Below, piece after piece: positions 1 through 5,376 of a stretch of DNA of 5,376 nucleotides. Position 1 is the stretch's first letter. Each line of letters opens with the position of its first letter. The notes under the pieces are model-generated. The model did no database searches and was not told the origin of the DNA. It saw only the letters and a list, made by a program, of their open reading frames with translations. Source of the stretch: Acetobacteraceae bacterium (GTDB taxonomy: Bacteria > Pseudomonadota > Alphaproteobacteria > Acetobacterales > Acetobacteraceae); NCBI GenBank assembly GCA_003133265.1, contig PKWQ01000154.1:2101-7476 (forward strand). The letters run 5' to 3'. The position numbers and the translations under genes are program-made.

Positions 1-852
1 GTTGGTGCGAAAGCGCGGATCGTCGATCATGTCGGCGCGACCCACCGCGCGCAGCAGCCGCTCCGACATCGCCTGGATTGAGGCGGAGATGGCGATGTAG
101 CGTCCCTCCTTGGTACGGAACACATTGCGCGGCGAGGTGGTCAATGAGCGGCTGCCGGTGCGTGGTGCAATCTCGCCGGTCACCTTGAAGATCGCCGCGT
201 CCGGCCCGAGGATCGAGACGATGGGATCGAGCAGCGGCAGGTCGATCACCTGTCCGCGCCCGCCTTTCTCCACCTCGCGCAACGCGATCATCGTCGCGTA
301 GGCGCCGTACAGGCCGGCGACCATGTCGGCCAGCGCCAGCGGCGGCAGCACCGGCGGGCGGTCGTCGAAACCGTTCTTGGAGGCGAAGCCGGACATCGCC
401 TCTACCAGCGTGCCGAAGCCCGGCCGGTCGCGGTACGGACCGTCCTGGCCGAAGCCGGAGACGCGGACGATGATCAGTCCGGGATTGCGCGCGTGCAGCA
501 CCGCCGGCGCAAACCCCATTTCCTCCAGCGTGCCAGGGCGGAAATTCTCGATCAGCACATGGCTGCTATCCAGCAGGTCGTGCAGCGCCTGCTTGCCCTC
601 GGCCGGGCGCAGATTGAGCGCGAGGCTCTTCTTGTTCCGCGCATAGACCTTCCAATGCAGGCTGAGCCCCTTGGTGCGCCAGGCGCGTAGCGGGTCGCCC
701 TTGTCGGGGTCCTCGATCTTGATCACCTCGGCGCCGTGGTCGGCGAGTTGCAGGCTGACCATGTTGCCGGCGACGAGGCGGGAGAGATCGACGACACGGA
801 TGCCGGAAAGCGGCGGAGTCGCGGCGGGGTCGAACTCGATACGTGGGATCAT
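1..852 (-). CDS. CaiB/BaiF family (family III) CoA-transferase, partial: C-terminus off the left edge
   Basis: The product should transfer coenzyme A between carboxylic acids, in the cytoplasm, through enzyme-bound aspartyl-CoA chemistry. The 284 visible residues show the family's order. PLSGIRVVDLSRLVAG (14-29) and GAEVIKIEDPDKGDPLR (40-56) form the N-terminal nucleotide-fold entry. Next come RNKKSLALNL (72-81), LIENFRPGTLEEMG (100-113) and VSGFGQDGPYRDRPGF (131-146). PLALADMVAGLYGA (171-184) contains Asp176 (codon 325-327), the likely catalytic aspartate equivalent to Asp169 of formyl-CoA transferase. Full members are about 390-420 residues, so roughly a quarter to a third is missing. The ATG at 852 puts the first conserved block about 14 residues in, as is usual; the only ribosome site is a weak GGGG. 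The gene diverges from the riboswitch-controlled receptor across about 100 bp. The acyl substrate cannot be told: relatives act on formate, oxalate, carnitine, succinate or branched acids. The family call is firm, the specificity open. Confidence 0.93.
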   Translation of the reverse strand, partial: MIPRIEFDPAATPPLSGIRVVDLSRLVAGNMVSLQLADHGAEVIKIEDPDKGDPLRAWRTKGLSLHWKVYARNKKSLALNLRPAEGKQALHDLLDSSHVLIENFRPGTLEEMGFAPAVLHARNPGLIIVRVSGFGQDGPYRDRPGFGTLVEAMSGFASKNGFDDRPPVLPPLALADMVAGLYGAYATMIALREVEKGGRGQVIDLPLLDPIVSILGPDAAIFKVTGEIAPRTGSRSLTTSPRNVFRTKEGRYIAISASIQAMSERLLRAVGRADMIDDPRFRTN

Positions 853-862
853 GCGGCCCCGA

Positions 863-935
863 CCGGGCGCAACTGGCTGGCAATGAACATGTCTTCCCCT
901 ATGGCCGCACGCCCCCTGTTGTCCGGGCGCAACTG
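863..935. repeat. 13-bp direct repeat in the divergent promoter region
   Basis: CCGGGCGCAACTG occurs exactly at 863-875 and again at 923-935, with starts 60 bp apart. Both copies lie between the start of the minus-strand CoA-transferase and the riboswitch leader of the plus-strand receptor. A 60-bp offset is about six helical turns, so both copies would face the same side of the DNA. This could be a pair of operator sites for a regulator of either gene, or a small local duplication. The first copy also lies within the likely 5' leader of the CoA-transferase. No regulator is identified; function is inference. Confidence 0.4.
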
Positions 936-945
936 CACGTAATGT
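919..945 (+). promoter_or_regulatory. Weak candidate promoter for the riboswitch-receptor transcript
   Basis: TTGTCC at 919-924 resembles a -35 box and TAATGT at 940-945 resembles a -10 box. The spacer is only 15 bp, shorter than the preferred 17. A start near 952 would begin the transcript right at the first pairing strand of the cobalamin aptamer (953), which is why this is listed. The match to consensus is poor and the placement rests mainly on geometry. Confidence 0.25.
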
Positions 946-952
946 GGGTCCA

Positions 953-1165
953 GACGCCGGTAGCCCGCAAGGGCTGAAACGGGAACGCGTGATGTCGGGC
1001 GACCCCCGAATATGCGCGGCTGCCCTCGCAACTGTAGGCGGTCAGTCTGGCTCCACTTGGCCATTGTCTCCGAACAGGGGATGAGAAGGCGGGGCCGGGC
1101 GTTGGGATCGCATCGCCCCGCGCGATGTGTCCCTGGACCCGCGAGCCAGGAGACCGGCCGGTGTC
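953..1165 (+). promoter_or_regulatory. Cobalamin (B12) riboswitch aptamer
   Basis: This is a leader RNA that binds adenosylcobalamin or a related corrinoid. The conserved pieces appear in family order. The closing stem pairs GACGCCGG (953-960) with CCGGTGTC (1158-1165), with one G-U pair. GGGAA follows at 981-985. The B12-box core GCGGCTGCCCTCGCAACTGT is at 1016-1035. A TGGCT...CCATTG segment (1049-1066) and GGGGATGAGAAGGCGGGGCC (1077-1096) come next. The 3' strand CCAGGAGACCGGCC (1146-1159) carries the usual GAGACCGGC ending. It sits 115 nt upstream of a TonB-dependent receptor start, the classic position for btuB control. Known riboswitches of this type lower expression when the ligand is abundant. 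Exact ends are uncertain by several bases. Confidence 0.93.
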
Positions 1166-1230
1166 GAGACTGCGCGCATGCGACGGGCGAGGTGTACCGA
1201 AGCAGCGGGGGAAACCCGTAGGCGGCTGTC

Positions 1231-1279
1231 GTCCCAGCAACGGGATCGCATAGCGGTCCCTCGTACGACGGAGGACCGC
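1231..1279 (+). promoter_or_regulatory. Riboswitch expression platform with a Shine-Dalgarno-sequestering hairpin
   Basis: GCGGTCC (1253-1259) is perfectly complementary to GGACCGC (1273-1279). With one bulged C the stem grows to about nine pairs, CCTC against GAGG. It buries most of the ribosome site GGAGG (1270-1274) and ends at the base before the ATG at 1280. A competing hairpin is visible: GGGATCGC (1242-1249) pairs with GCGGTCCC (1253-1260) across a three-base loop with one G-U pair, which would free the ribosome site. A third choice pairs GTCCC (1231-1235) with GGGAT (1242-1246), which would disable the competitor. The absence of a U-run and the position over the ribosome site argue for translational rather than terminator control. 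The pairings are seen directly; the switching order is inferred. Confidence 0.7.
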
Positions 1280-3298
1280 ATGCGCCGCACCGATCTGGCC
1301 ATGTTGCTATTAGCGACGACAATCTTCACCCCGGCATTCGCCGTCCCGGCGCGTGCCGCCGATCCCGCCCCGTCGCTGCCCGATGTGGTGGTGACCGCGA
1401 CCCGCATCCCGACCTTGGTGGTGGACATCCCCGCCGGCGTCACCGTGATCGACCGGCAAACCATCGAGGCGCAGGGCTATGTCACTCTGAGTGACGCGCT
1501 TGCCACCGTGCCTGGCCTGCGTGTGTCGCAATCCGGCGGACCCGGTGGCAATGCCAGCGTGTTCATGCGCGGCACCGACTCCAACCACGTTCTGGTGCTG
1601 CGCGACGGCATGCCGCTGAACGATGCTTCCGACAGCAGCGGCGCGTTCAATTTCGGCATCGACACGCTGTCGGACATCGAGCGGATCGAGGTGATCCGTG
1701 GCCCGATGGCGGCGCTGTACGGTTCGGGCGCGATCGGCGGCGTGATCAACCTGATCACCCGTCGCGGCACCGAGCCGGGGCCGCATGTGCAAGCGGAACT
1801 GTCCGGCGGCTATCCGGCGCAGGTCGCCGGCAGTGTGGTGCTTTCCGGCATCCAGGGTCCGGTCGATTACGCCGCGACCGTGGAATCGCAGTCCCAGCAG
1901 GGCTTCGACACCACGCCGCGGCGGATGTCGATCTACACCAACACGCCGCAGGGCTTCCGCGACCGGGTCGGCACGCTGAACCTGGGCTATACGCCCACCG
2001 AGGGCACGCGGCTGTCGCTGTTGCTGCGCGCACGCAGCGCGATCTTCGGCTTCAACTCGCTCGGCTCGCCGACCTTCGATGACGCCAACTCCACCGGGCG
2101 GTCCGACTCGCTGCTCGGCCGCGTCGGTGTCACCTCGAAGCTGTTCGACGGCGCCTACGAGACCGGGCTGTTCGTCGGCCGGCTGCAGGACGACCGGCGT
2201 TACACCGAAGTGCTCAATCCGCTCGACCCCAATCAGGCGAGCGACGATATGCGCTACCACGCCTATCGGACCGACGTGCAGTGGAACAACACGCTGCACC
2301 TGGACGATGTCCTGGCGCTCGGCCACGGGACGTTCTCGAGCACGGATCTGACCTTCGGCTACCAACACATCTCCGACACGGCGAATGTGAAGGTGGCGAT
2401 GTCGGGTCTTTATGGGCCGTATGCCGATAGTGCATTGGCGCACATGGACACCGATGCCGGATATGCCGGGCTGAAGACCACGCTGTGGGACCGGCTGACC
2501 CTGACCGGGCAGATGCGCCAGGATGCGGTGATCGATCAGATGCCGTTCACCTGGCGCACCGGCGCGGTGCTGGAGGTGAAGGAGATCGCTACGCACTTCA
2601 AGGCGGCCTATGGCACCGCGTTCCGCGCGCCGTCGCTGTTCGACCGCTATGGCGTGGACAGCTACGGCTATGTCGGCAATCCCACTTTGCGCCCGGAGCG
2701 TTCCGAAGGGTGGGAGGCCGGCTTCACCACCGACCTGTTCCCGGTGCATGGGCGCAACCTGGCGAGCTTCGGCGCCACATGGTTCGACACGCGGGTGCGC
2801 GACCTGATCGTGACCGCCTTCACCCCGGTCTATACGGCGGTGAACGCCGGCTCGGCGCGGATGCAGGGCGCGGAGCTGGAACTGACCCTGCGTCCGTTCG
2901 AGACGCTGACGCTGAACGCCGCCTACACGTTCACCGACGCGCAGAACCTCGATACCGGCGAGCGGCTGTTGCGCCGGCCGCAGAGCACCGCCTCGTTCAC
3001 CGCTTTGGCCAGGCCGCTGCCTGGGCTGACCATCGCGCCGGAACTGCTGTTCACCGGGGCGTTCTCCGATTACCTGATGGGCAATGACGGCTCGTCGATG
3101 ACGGATACCTACGGCAATTCCGTCATCGGCACCTCGGGGCAGGGGCTGATCCTGAACCTGACGGTGACCTATGAGGTGATGCCCGGCGTCACCGTGTTCG
3201 CCAAGGGCCGCAACCTGACCGACAGCCGCTTCGAGCCGGTGAACGGCTACCAGACGCCGGGGACGTCGTTCCTGGCGGGGACGCGGGTGCGGTTCTGA
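1280..3298 (+). CDS. btuB: TonB-dependent outer-membrane receptor, BtuB-type cobalamin/corrinoid transporter
   Basis: This 672-residue protein should carry B12 or another corrinoid across the outer membrane, powered by TonB-ExbB-ExbD. A signal peptide spans about 1-26 (MRRTD, hydrophobic LAMLLLATTIF, cleavage near ARA-ADP). The TonB box DVVVTAT is at 35-41. The plug domain covers about 47-165, with SVFMRGTDSNHVLVLRDGMPLND (93-115) and IERIEVIRGPMAALYGSGAIGGVINLITRRG (133-163), both BtuB-like. The rest is a beta-barrel with the usual FRAPSLFDRYG and NPTLRPERSEGWEAG motifs, ending in aromatic VRF. It is somewhat longer than the roughly 600-residue E. coli BtuB. The start at 1280 is chosen over an in-frame ATG at 1127 because GGAGG lies five bases upstream, the signal peptide begins there, and the longer form would read through the riboswitch. 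Ligand assignment rests on the riboswitch plus family resemblance; heme or siderophore receptors share the fold. No btuCDF genes are in view. Confidence 0.93.
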   Translation: MRRTDLAMLLLATTIFTPAFAVPARAADPAPSLPDVVVTATRIPTLVVDIPAGVTVIDRQTIEAQGYVTLSDALATVPGLRVSQSGGPGGNASVFMRGTDSNHVLVLRDGMPLNDASDSSGAFNFGIDTLSDIERIEVIRGPMAALYGSGAIGGVINLITRRGTEPGPHVQAELSGGYPAQVAGSVVLSGIQGPVDYAATVESQSQQGFDTTPRRMSIYTNTPQGFRDRVGTLNLGYTPTEGTRLSLLLRARSAIFGFNSLGSPTFDDANSTGRSDSLLGRVGVTSKLFDGAYETGLFVGRLQDDRRYTEVLNPLDPNQASDDMRYHAYRTDVQWNNTLHLDDVLALGHGTFSSTDLTFGYQHISDTANVKVAMSGLYGPYADSALAHMDTDAGYAGLKTTLWDRLTLTGQMRQDAVIDQMPFTWRTGAVLEVKEIATHFKAAYGTAFRAPSLFDRYGVDSYGYVGNPTLRPERSEGWEAGFTTDLFPVHGRNLASFGATWFDTRVRDLIVTAFTPVYTAVNAGSARMQGAELELTLRPFETLTLNAAYTFTDAQNLDTGERLLRRPQSTASFTALARPLPGLTIAPELLFTGAFSDYLMGNDGSSMTDTYGNSVIGTSGQGLILNLTVTYEVMPGVTVFAKGRNLTDSRFEPVNGYQTPGTSFLAGTRVRF

Positions 3299-3319
3299 CG
3301 GCTGGGCCAGTTTGAATGT
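3294..3319 (+). repeat. Left copy of a 25-26-nt inverted repeat flanking the low-GC gene
   Basis: This copy begins in the last codons of the receptor gene and includes its TGA stop. It reads TCTGACGG, then C, TGG, GC, and the 12-base core CAGTTTGAATGT (3308-3319). The reverse complement of 4805-4829 matches it at about 23 of 26 positions: TCTGACGG, TGG and the 12-base core are identical, with one substitution and a one-base gap beside a second substitution. The two copies face each other around the low-GC HEPN-like gene. They could be terminal inverted repeats of a transposed cargo unit or a dispersed intergenic repeat. No transposase lies between them. Confidence 0.6.
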
Positions 3320-3426
3320 TGCCTACGATCCGGAGCGGGCATTCAACGTGTCGGATAAGGCGCTTTATGGTAAGTTAGCATAGCTTATTGCGCAGCCTTT
3401 CCTCGTAAGCCCGATCACAACCTAAA

Positions 3427-4644
3427 TTATTGAGGCTGTCCCCCTGCAAGCTCCCAATCTTCGGGGACAAATTTTTTGTTCAAACTGACAATCTTTCTCA
3501 ATACTCGCGCACAAATATCTAACCCAAGGGCGGCGCAGGGATCATTCTTTTGAATATTCCCAGGTTCGTATTGGGCACCGTGAACCGTTTTGCTCCGAAG
3601 CGCGTAAAATTCGTTCACAGCTTTTGATATTTCACGACGCTCGTTGAAATCAGCCGACAGCAGCAGCGCCGCACGCAACCTTAGCCGATAGGTAATCTCT
3701 TGATTGGCGTCGGCACCGAGTAGTGCCTCAAGACATATCCCACCTTCGATAGCTTTGTTTCCCGCTGAGCTACGCCGGCGAGCAAGGTTCAGTCGTTCAA
3801 TGGCCACATCGCATTGGGGTCTCAGGCTCGCTGAAAGATTTAGATACAGCTCGACCCATTCGATTGCCTCTGGATCAACGTCAATTGTTGAGAAGCTCAG
3901 CATACCTTCGAATCGAGGGGTCATTCTCATCATACCGAATTCGGCCATACGCAGATCGTCATCGACGAATTCCAGCCATGATGTTCCGACGACAGGTGAA
4001 GCTTCTTTCACAAGAGTAAAGGCTCTAAGCGTCCTCTCCAATTCGTCTGAACGCGGTGGGACAGTCTGGTCCCTGTTTGGATTTTCCCATGAGTAACCTG
4101 GAACATCTTGTATCTCAAGTATCGCTCCGATTGGAAGCGGTAGTATGCTCAGTGGTAGCCTCCTCGGCGTGATTTCGAATTGGGCTTTGACGGCTTTTGC
4201 ATTATCAGAAGGCGGCAAATCTTCTAAAGGCACAAGGGAAACACGGTTACTCAGCGTAACCCTGTTGACGACTTTTAGACCATACACCTCGGCCACATAT
4301 CTTAAGTCAGCCCGCTCTGCTGAATGAACCTTGTGATACCAAGCAACAGCAGCGAGTGGACCCCGATCTACGGCGACTTTAAGGAGGTTGCGCGATTGAT
4401 AGAAAGCGTGGCGCATAAGCTGCTTTGAGCCGAAAAACCGGTTCTCATTTTCCTTGAATTTAGGATGTGCCTCCATCGCTGCTATAATTGGTTTGGCCAA
4501 CTCATCAATGCTGGGTGAAGGGTGAGGCAGCCAGACTCCAAGCTCTTCTTGCCTCTTGTAATGTTCAAAACAACCCCGCGCTCCCTCCAGCACGTCACTA
4601 AGCGCAGCAATCAGGGCAGCATCTGCGACATGATCGTTGTTCAT
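3427..4644 (-). CDS. HEPN-like domain protein (ApeA-type C-terminus), possible RNase; foreign composition
   Basis: This 405-residue protein is not recognised as a named gene. Its C-terminal part resembles Apea-type HEPN domains. An ERLNLARRR helix precedes LEALLG (305-310), then EITYRLRLRAALLL, an ERREISKAVNEFYAL helix, and RSKTVHG. In that last motif Arg350 and His355 form R-x4-H, the RNA-cleaving signature of many HEPN proteins (motif codons 3580-3597). Residues 1-270 match nothing I know; no membrane segment or signal peptide is seen. The ATG at 4644 has GAGG eight bases upstream. A longer in-frame start at 4821 would translate the double palindrome at 4687-4778, so it is rejected. The gene is clearly lower in GC than its neighbours (45% in one hand-counted 60-base sample), uses many A/T-ending codons and is bracketed by inverted repeats, all suggesting transfer. 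HEPN proteins often serve in phage defence or toxin-antitoxin pairs. That role here, and RNase activity, are inferred. It converges on the receptor gene. Confidence 0.8.
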   Translation of the reverse strand: MNNDHVADAALIAALSDVLEGARGCFEHYKRQEELGVWLPHPSPSIDELAKPIIAAMEAHPKFKENENRFFGSKQLMRHAFYQSRNLLKVAVDRGPLAAVAWYHKVHSAERADLRYVAEVYGLKVVNRVTLSNRVSLVPLEDLPPSDNAKAVKAQFEITPRRLPLSILPLPIGAILEIQDVPGYSWENPNRDQTVPPRSDELERTLRAFTLVKEASPVVGTSWLEFVDDDLRMAEFGMMRMTPRFEGMLSFSTIDVDPEAIEWVELYLNLSASLRPQCDVAIERLNLARRRSSAGNKAIEGGICLEALLGADANQEITYRLRLRAALLLSADFNERREISKAVNEFYALRSKTVHGAQYEPGNIQKNDPCAALGLDICARVLRKIVSLNKKFVPEDWELAGGQPQ

Positions 4645-4676
4645 CCTGCCAGCCTCGAAATCGTCGCCCAGCTCAC

Positions 4677-4685
4677 ATTGTAGCA
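4677..4685 (-). promoter_or_regulatory. Candidate extended -10 promoter of the HEPN-like gene
   Basis: On the minus strand TGCTACAAT reads as an extended -10 element (TG, one base, TACAAT), five of six to the TATAAT consensus. A start near 4670 would give a 5' leader of about 26 bases before the ATG at 4644, enough for the GAGG ribosome site. The -35 region would fall inside the neighbouring palindromic repeat and has no good TTGACA match, which extended -10 promoters tolerate. Predicted from motif only. Confidence 0.4.
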
Positions 4686-4686
4686 C

Positions 4687-4778
4687 GCGTAGGGCGGATA
4701 AGCACTTGCGCCATCCGCCATCCGCCATGTGTCCGCGCGACGAGTTGGCGGATGGCGCTGCGCTTATCCGCCCTACGC
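4687..4778. repeat. REP/BIME-like double palindrome (two inverted 33-34-bp arms)
   Basis: The left arm (4687-4720) and right arm (4746-4778) are near-perfect reverse complements. Both read GCGTAGGGCGGATAAGC at the outer end and GCGCCATCCGCCA at the inner end, and they differ only in a short stretch between. Each arm is itself a hairpin, because GGCGGAT faces ATCCGCC. A short CATCCGC tandem (4712-4725) adds to the left arm. Paired, inverted, self-complementary arms around a short spacer (4721-4745) are the build of REP/BIME elements, which occur in many intergenic copies and are mobilised by RAYT (TnpA-REP) enzymes in many proteobacteria. From memory, similar GTAGGGCGGATAAGC palindromes are common in proteobacterial genomes. 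No RAYT gene is in the window. On RNA it would fold strongly and might also shield either flank from read-through. Confidence 0.75.
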
Positions 4779-4804
4779 AAATGCCCGCTCCCCACCCTTT
4801 GTGG

Positions 4805-4829
4805 ACATTCAAACTGACCAACCGTCAGA
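4805..4829 (-). repeat. Right copy of the inverted repeat flanking the low-GC gene
   Basis: On the plus strand the core reads ACATTCAAACTG (4805-4816) and runs on to CCGTCAGA (4822-4829). Its reverse complement matches 3294-3319 closely, with the 12-base core and the eight-base TCTGACGG end identical. It lies outside the double palindrome and inside the space between the HEPN-like gene and the decarboxylase-family gene. The paired copies delimit a segment of 1,536 bp. No clear target-site duplication is visible beyond the two ends. Confidence 0.6.
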
Positions 4830-4842
4830 GTTCTCAAACGGT

Positions 4843-4875
4843 CTCTCAGCCGGAGAGCGGGCGTGCGCCGCGCAC
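4843..4875 (-). terminator. Candidate hairpins after the carboxymuconolactone decarboxylase-family gene
   Basis: Reading on the minus strand, GTGCG (4875-4871) pairs with CGCAC (4867-4863) across a three-base loop, beginning two bases after the stop codon. A second hairpin follows, CTCTC (4857-4853) with GAGAG (4847-4843) across a five-base loop. Both are compact but neither is followed by a T-run, so they could only act weakly, with help, or as RNA 3'-end protectors. Read from base pairing only. Confidence 0.3.
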
Positions 4876-4877
4876 CG

Positions 4878-5273
4878 CTATTTCTTGTCGGCCTTGATCT
4901 CCGCGAACACCTCGCCGGCCATGATCATCGCCTCGCGCACCGTCGGCGCGCCGACATAGCCGATCAGATGCACCATCGCCTCGACCAGCTCGTTCTCGGT
5001 CCAGCCCTGGTTCAGCGCCATGCGCAGATGCATCCGCAGTTCCGGCGTGCGGCCGGTCGCGGTGTCGGAGACCACGGTGACCATCGTGCGCGTCTTCAGA
5101 TCGAGCCCGGGGCGTGTCCACAGCGTGCCGAAGATGGCCTCGCGCGTCACCTCGCCGAATTTCTGCATGATCGGACTGGAGTAGACGGTCTTGTCGAGCT
5201 TGTCGGTGAACGCCTCGCCCATCAGCTTGCGCCGCATCTCGGTGCCCTTCTTGTGAAGCGCGCTCTTGGCCAT
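4878..5273 (-). CDS. Carboxymuconolactone decarboxylase (CMD/PcaC-like) family protein
   Basis: The 131-residue protein is the length of PcaC-type proteins, small all-helical enzymes that assemble as multimers in the cytoplasm. Family features are clear: LWTRPGLDLKTRTMVTV (51-67), then GRTPELRMHLRMALNQGWTENELVEAM (74-100) and HLIGYVGAPTVREAM (102-116). It has no cysteine at all, which excludes the AhpD-type peroxidase branch whose active site needs a CxxC pair. PcaC converts 4-carboxymuconolactone to 3-oxoadipate enol-lactone in the protocatechuate pathway. No other pca gene is in view, and many family members have unknown substrates, so the symbol is left blank. The ATG at 5273 has AGGGG about eight bases upstream, with a closer AGG. 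The probable end of another minus-strand gene lies only 29 bases upstream, so the two may be co-transcribed. Confidence 0.9.
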   Translation of the reverse strand: MAKSALHKKGTEMRRKLMGEAFTDKLDKTVYSSPIMQKFGEVTREAIFGTLWTRPGLDLKTRTMVTVVSDTATGRTPELRMHLRMALNQGWTENELVEAMVHLIGYVGAPTVREAMIMAGEVFAEIKADKK

Positions 5274-5302
5274 TTCCTGTCCCCTTCGTTGTGTGTGGCG
5301 GT

Positions 5303-5376
5303 TTATGTGTGGCCGGATTTCTTACCATCGTCGGATCGGTCCCGCCACCGGCTCAGCGCCATCACCGCCCCGCCGG
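5303..5376 (-). CDS. Probable 3' end of an upstream gene, partial at the right edge
   Basis: An open minus-strand frame enters from the right edge and ends at TAA (5305-5303), giving the tail GGAVMALSRWRDRSDDGKKSGHT. Most of its codons end in G or C, as in the host-like genes here. A second open frame over the same bases, ending GPIRRW, has poorer codon ends. Twenty-three residues are too few to name a family. If real, it lies 29 bases before the decarboxylase-family start and on the same strand, suggesting an operon. Confidence 0.35.
   Translation of the reverse strand, partial: GGAVMALSRWRDRSDDGKKSGHT

Noticed and set aside
1127..1279. In-frame upstream ATG extending the receptor by 51 residues
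   Set aside because: The extension reads through the aptamer 3' strand and the expression platform, lacks a ribosome site and would bury the signal peptide.
849..1322. 157-codon minus-strand open frame across the riboswitch, whose stop overlaps the CoA-transferase start (ATGA)
   Set aside because: It lies antisense to the cobalamin aptamer and the receptor signal peptide and has no recognisable domain. Its repeated QLRP residues come from the 13-bp direct repeat.
1310..2749. 479-codon minus-strand open frame inside the receptor gene
   Set aside because: It is a shadow of a GC-rich coding sequence: low-complexity, rich in Arg, Gly and His, with no domain. The plus-strand receptor explains the same bases fully.
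3312..3346. TTGAATG (3312-3318) facing CATTCAA (3340-3346), considered as a terminator of the receptor gene
   Set aside because: Seven pairs around a 21-base loop with no T-run is weak; the left arm is better explained as part of the flanking inverted repeat.
3309..3383. Short plus-strand reading frame (SLNVAYDPERAFNVSDKALYGKLA, stop at 3381) after the receptor
   Set aside because: It looks protein-like and could be the worn end of a displaced gene. With 24 residues, no start, and overlap with the inverted repeat, it cannot be supported.
3371..3387. AT-rich hairpin TAAGTTA-GCA-TAGCTTA between the convergent genes, considered as a terminator
   Set aside because: The stem is weak, has a mismatch when read on the minus strand, and no T-run follows on either side.
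4645..4821. In-frame N-terminal extension of the HEPN-like protein by 59 residues
   Set aside because: It would translate the double palindrome and the candidate -10 box; a good GAGG ribosome site marks the ATG at 4644.

Overview
This 5.4-kb window comes from a GC-rich bacterial chromosome, most likely an alphaproteobacterium and perhaps near Acetobacteraceae/Rhodospirillales. That placement is a guess from codon use and gene style; no marker gene is present. A hand-counted 60-base sample in the receptor gene (2041-2100) is 65% GC. A sample inside the gene at 3427-4644 (3961-4020) is 45% GC, so the window joins host-like DNA to a compositionally foreign gene.

Layout. (1) Positions 1-852, minus strand: the first 284 codons of a CaiB/BaiF (family III) CoA-transferase, running off the left edge. 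(2) Positions 853-1279: a divergent control region. It holds a 13-bp direct repeat, a weak plus-strand promoter candidate, a cobalamin riboswitch aptamer (about 953-1165) and an expression platform whose last hairpin covers the ribosome binding site. (3) Positions 1280-3298, plus strand: a 672-residue TonB-dependent outer-membrane receptor of BtuB type. With the riboswitch upstream, this is a B12- or corrinoid-repressed uptake gene. (4) Positions 3294-4829: a segment bounded by a 25-26-nt imperfect inverted repeat. It encloses a low-GC minus-strand gene with a C-terminal HEPN-like domain (R-x4-H) and a REP/BIME-like double palindrome just upstream of that gene. (5) Positions 4878-5273, minus strand: a carboxymuconolactone decarboxylase family protein, followed upstream by the probable 3' tail of another gene at the right edge.

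How it fits together. The riboswitch and receptor form one regulated unit: when corrinoid is plentiful, the ribosome site is expected to be hidden and the receptor shut off. The CoA-transferase and the decarboxylase-family protein look like ordinary host metabolic genes whose substrates cannot be read from the sequence. The HEPN-like gene stands alone, differs in base composition, carries its own candidate promoter and is framed by inverted repeats. It looks like a single-gene cargo insertion and could be a defence or toxin-type RNase, but that role is inference. The strongest points for follow-up are the flanking inverted repeat and the nested alternative hairpins of the riboswitch platform.
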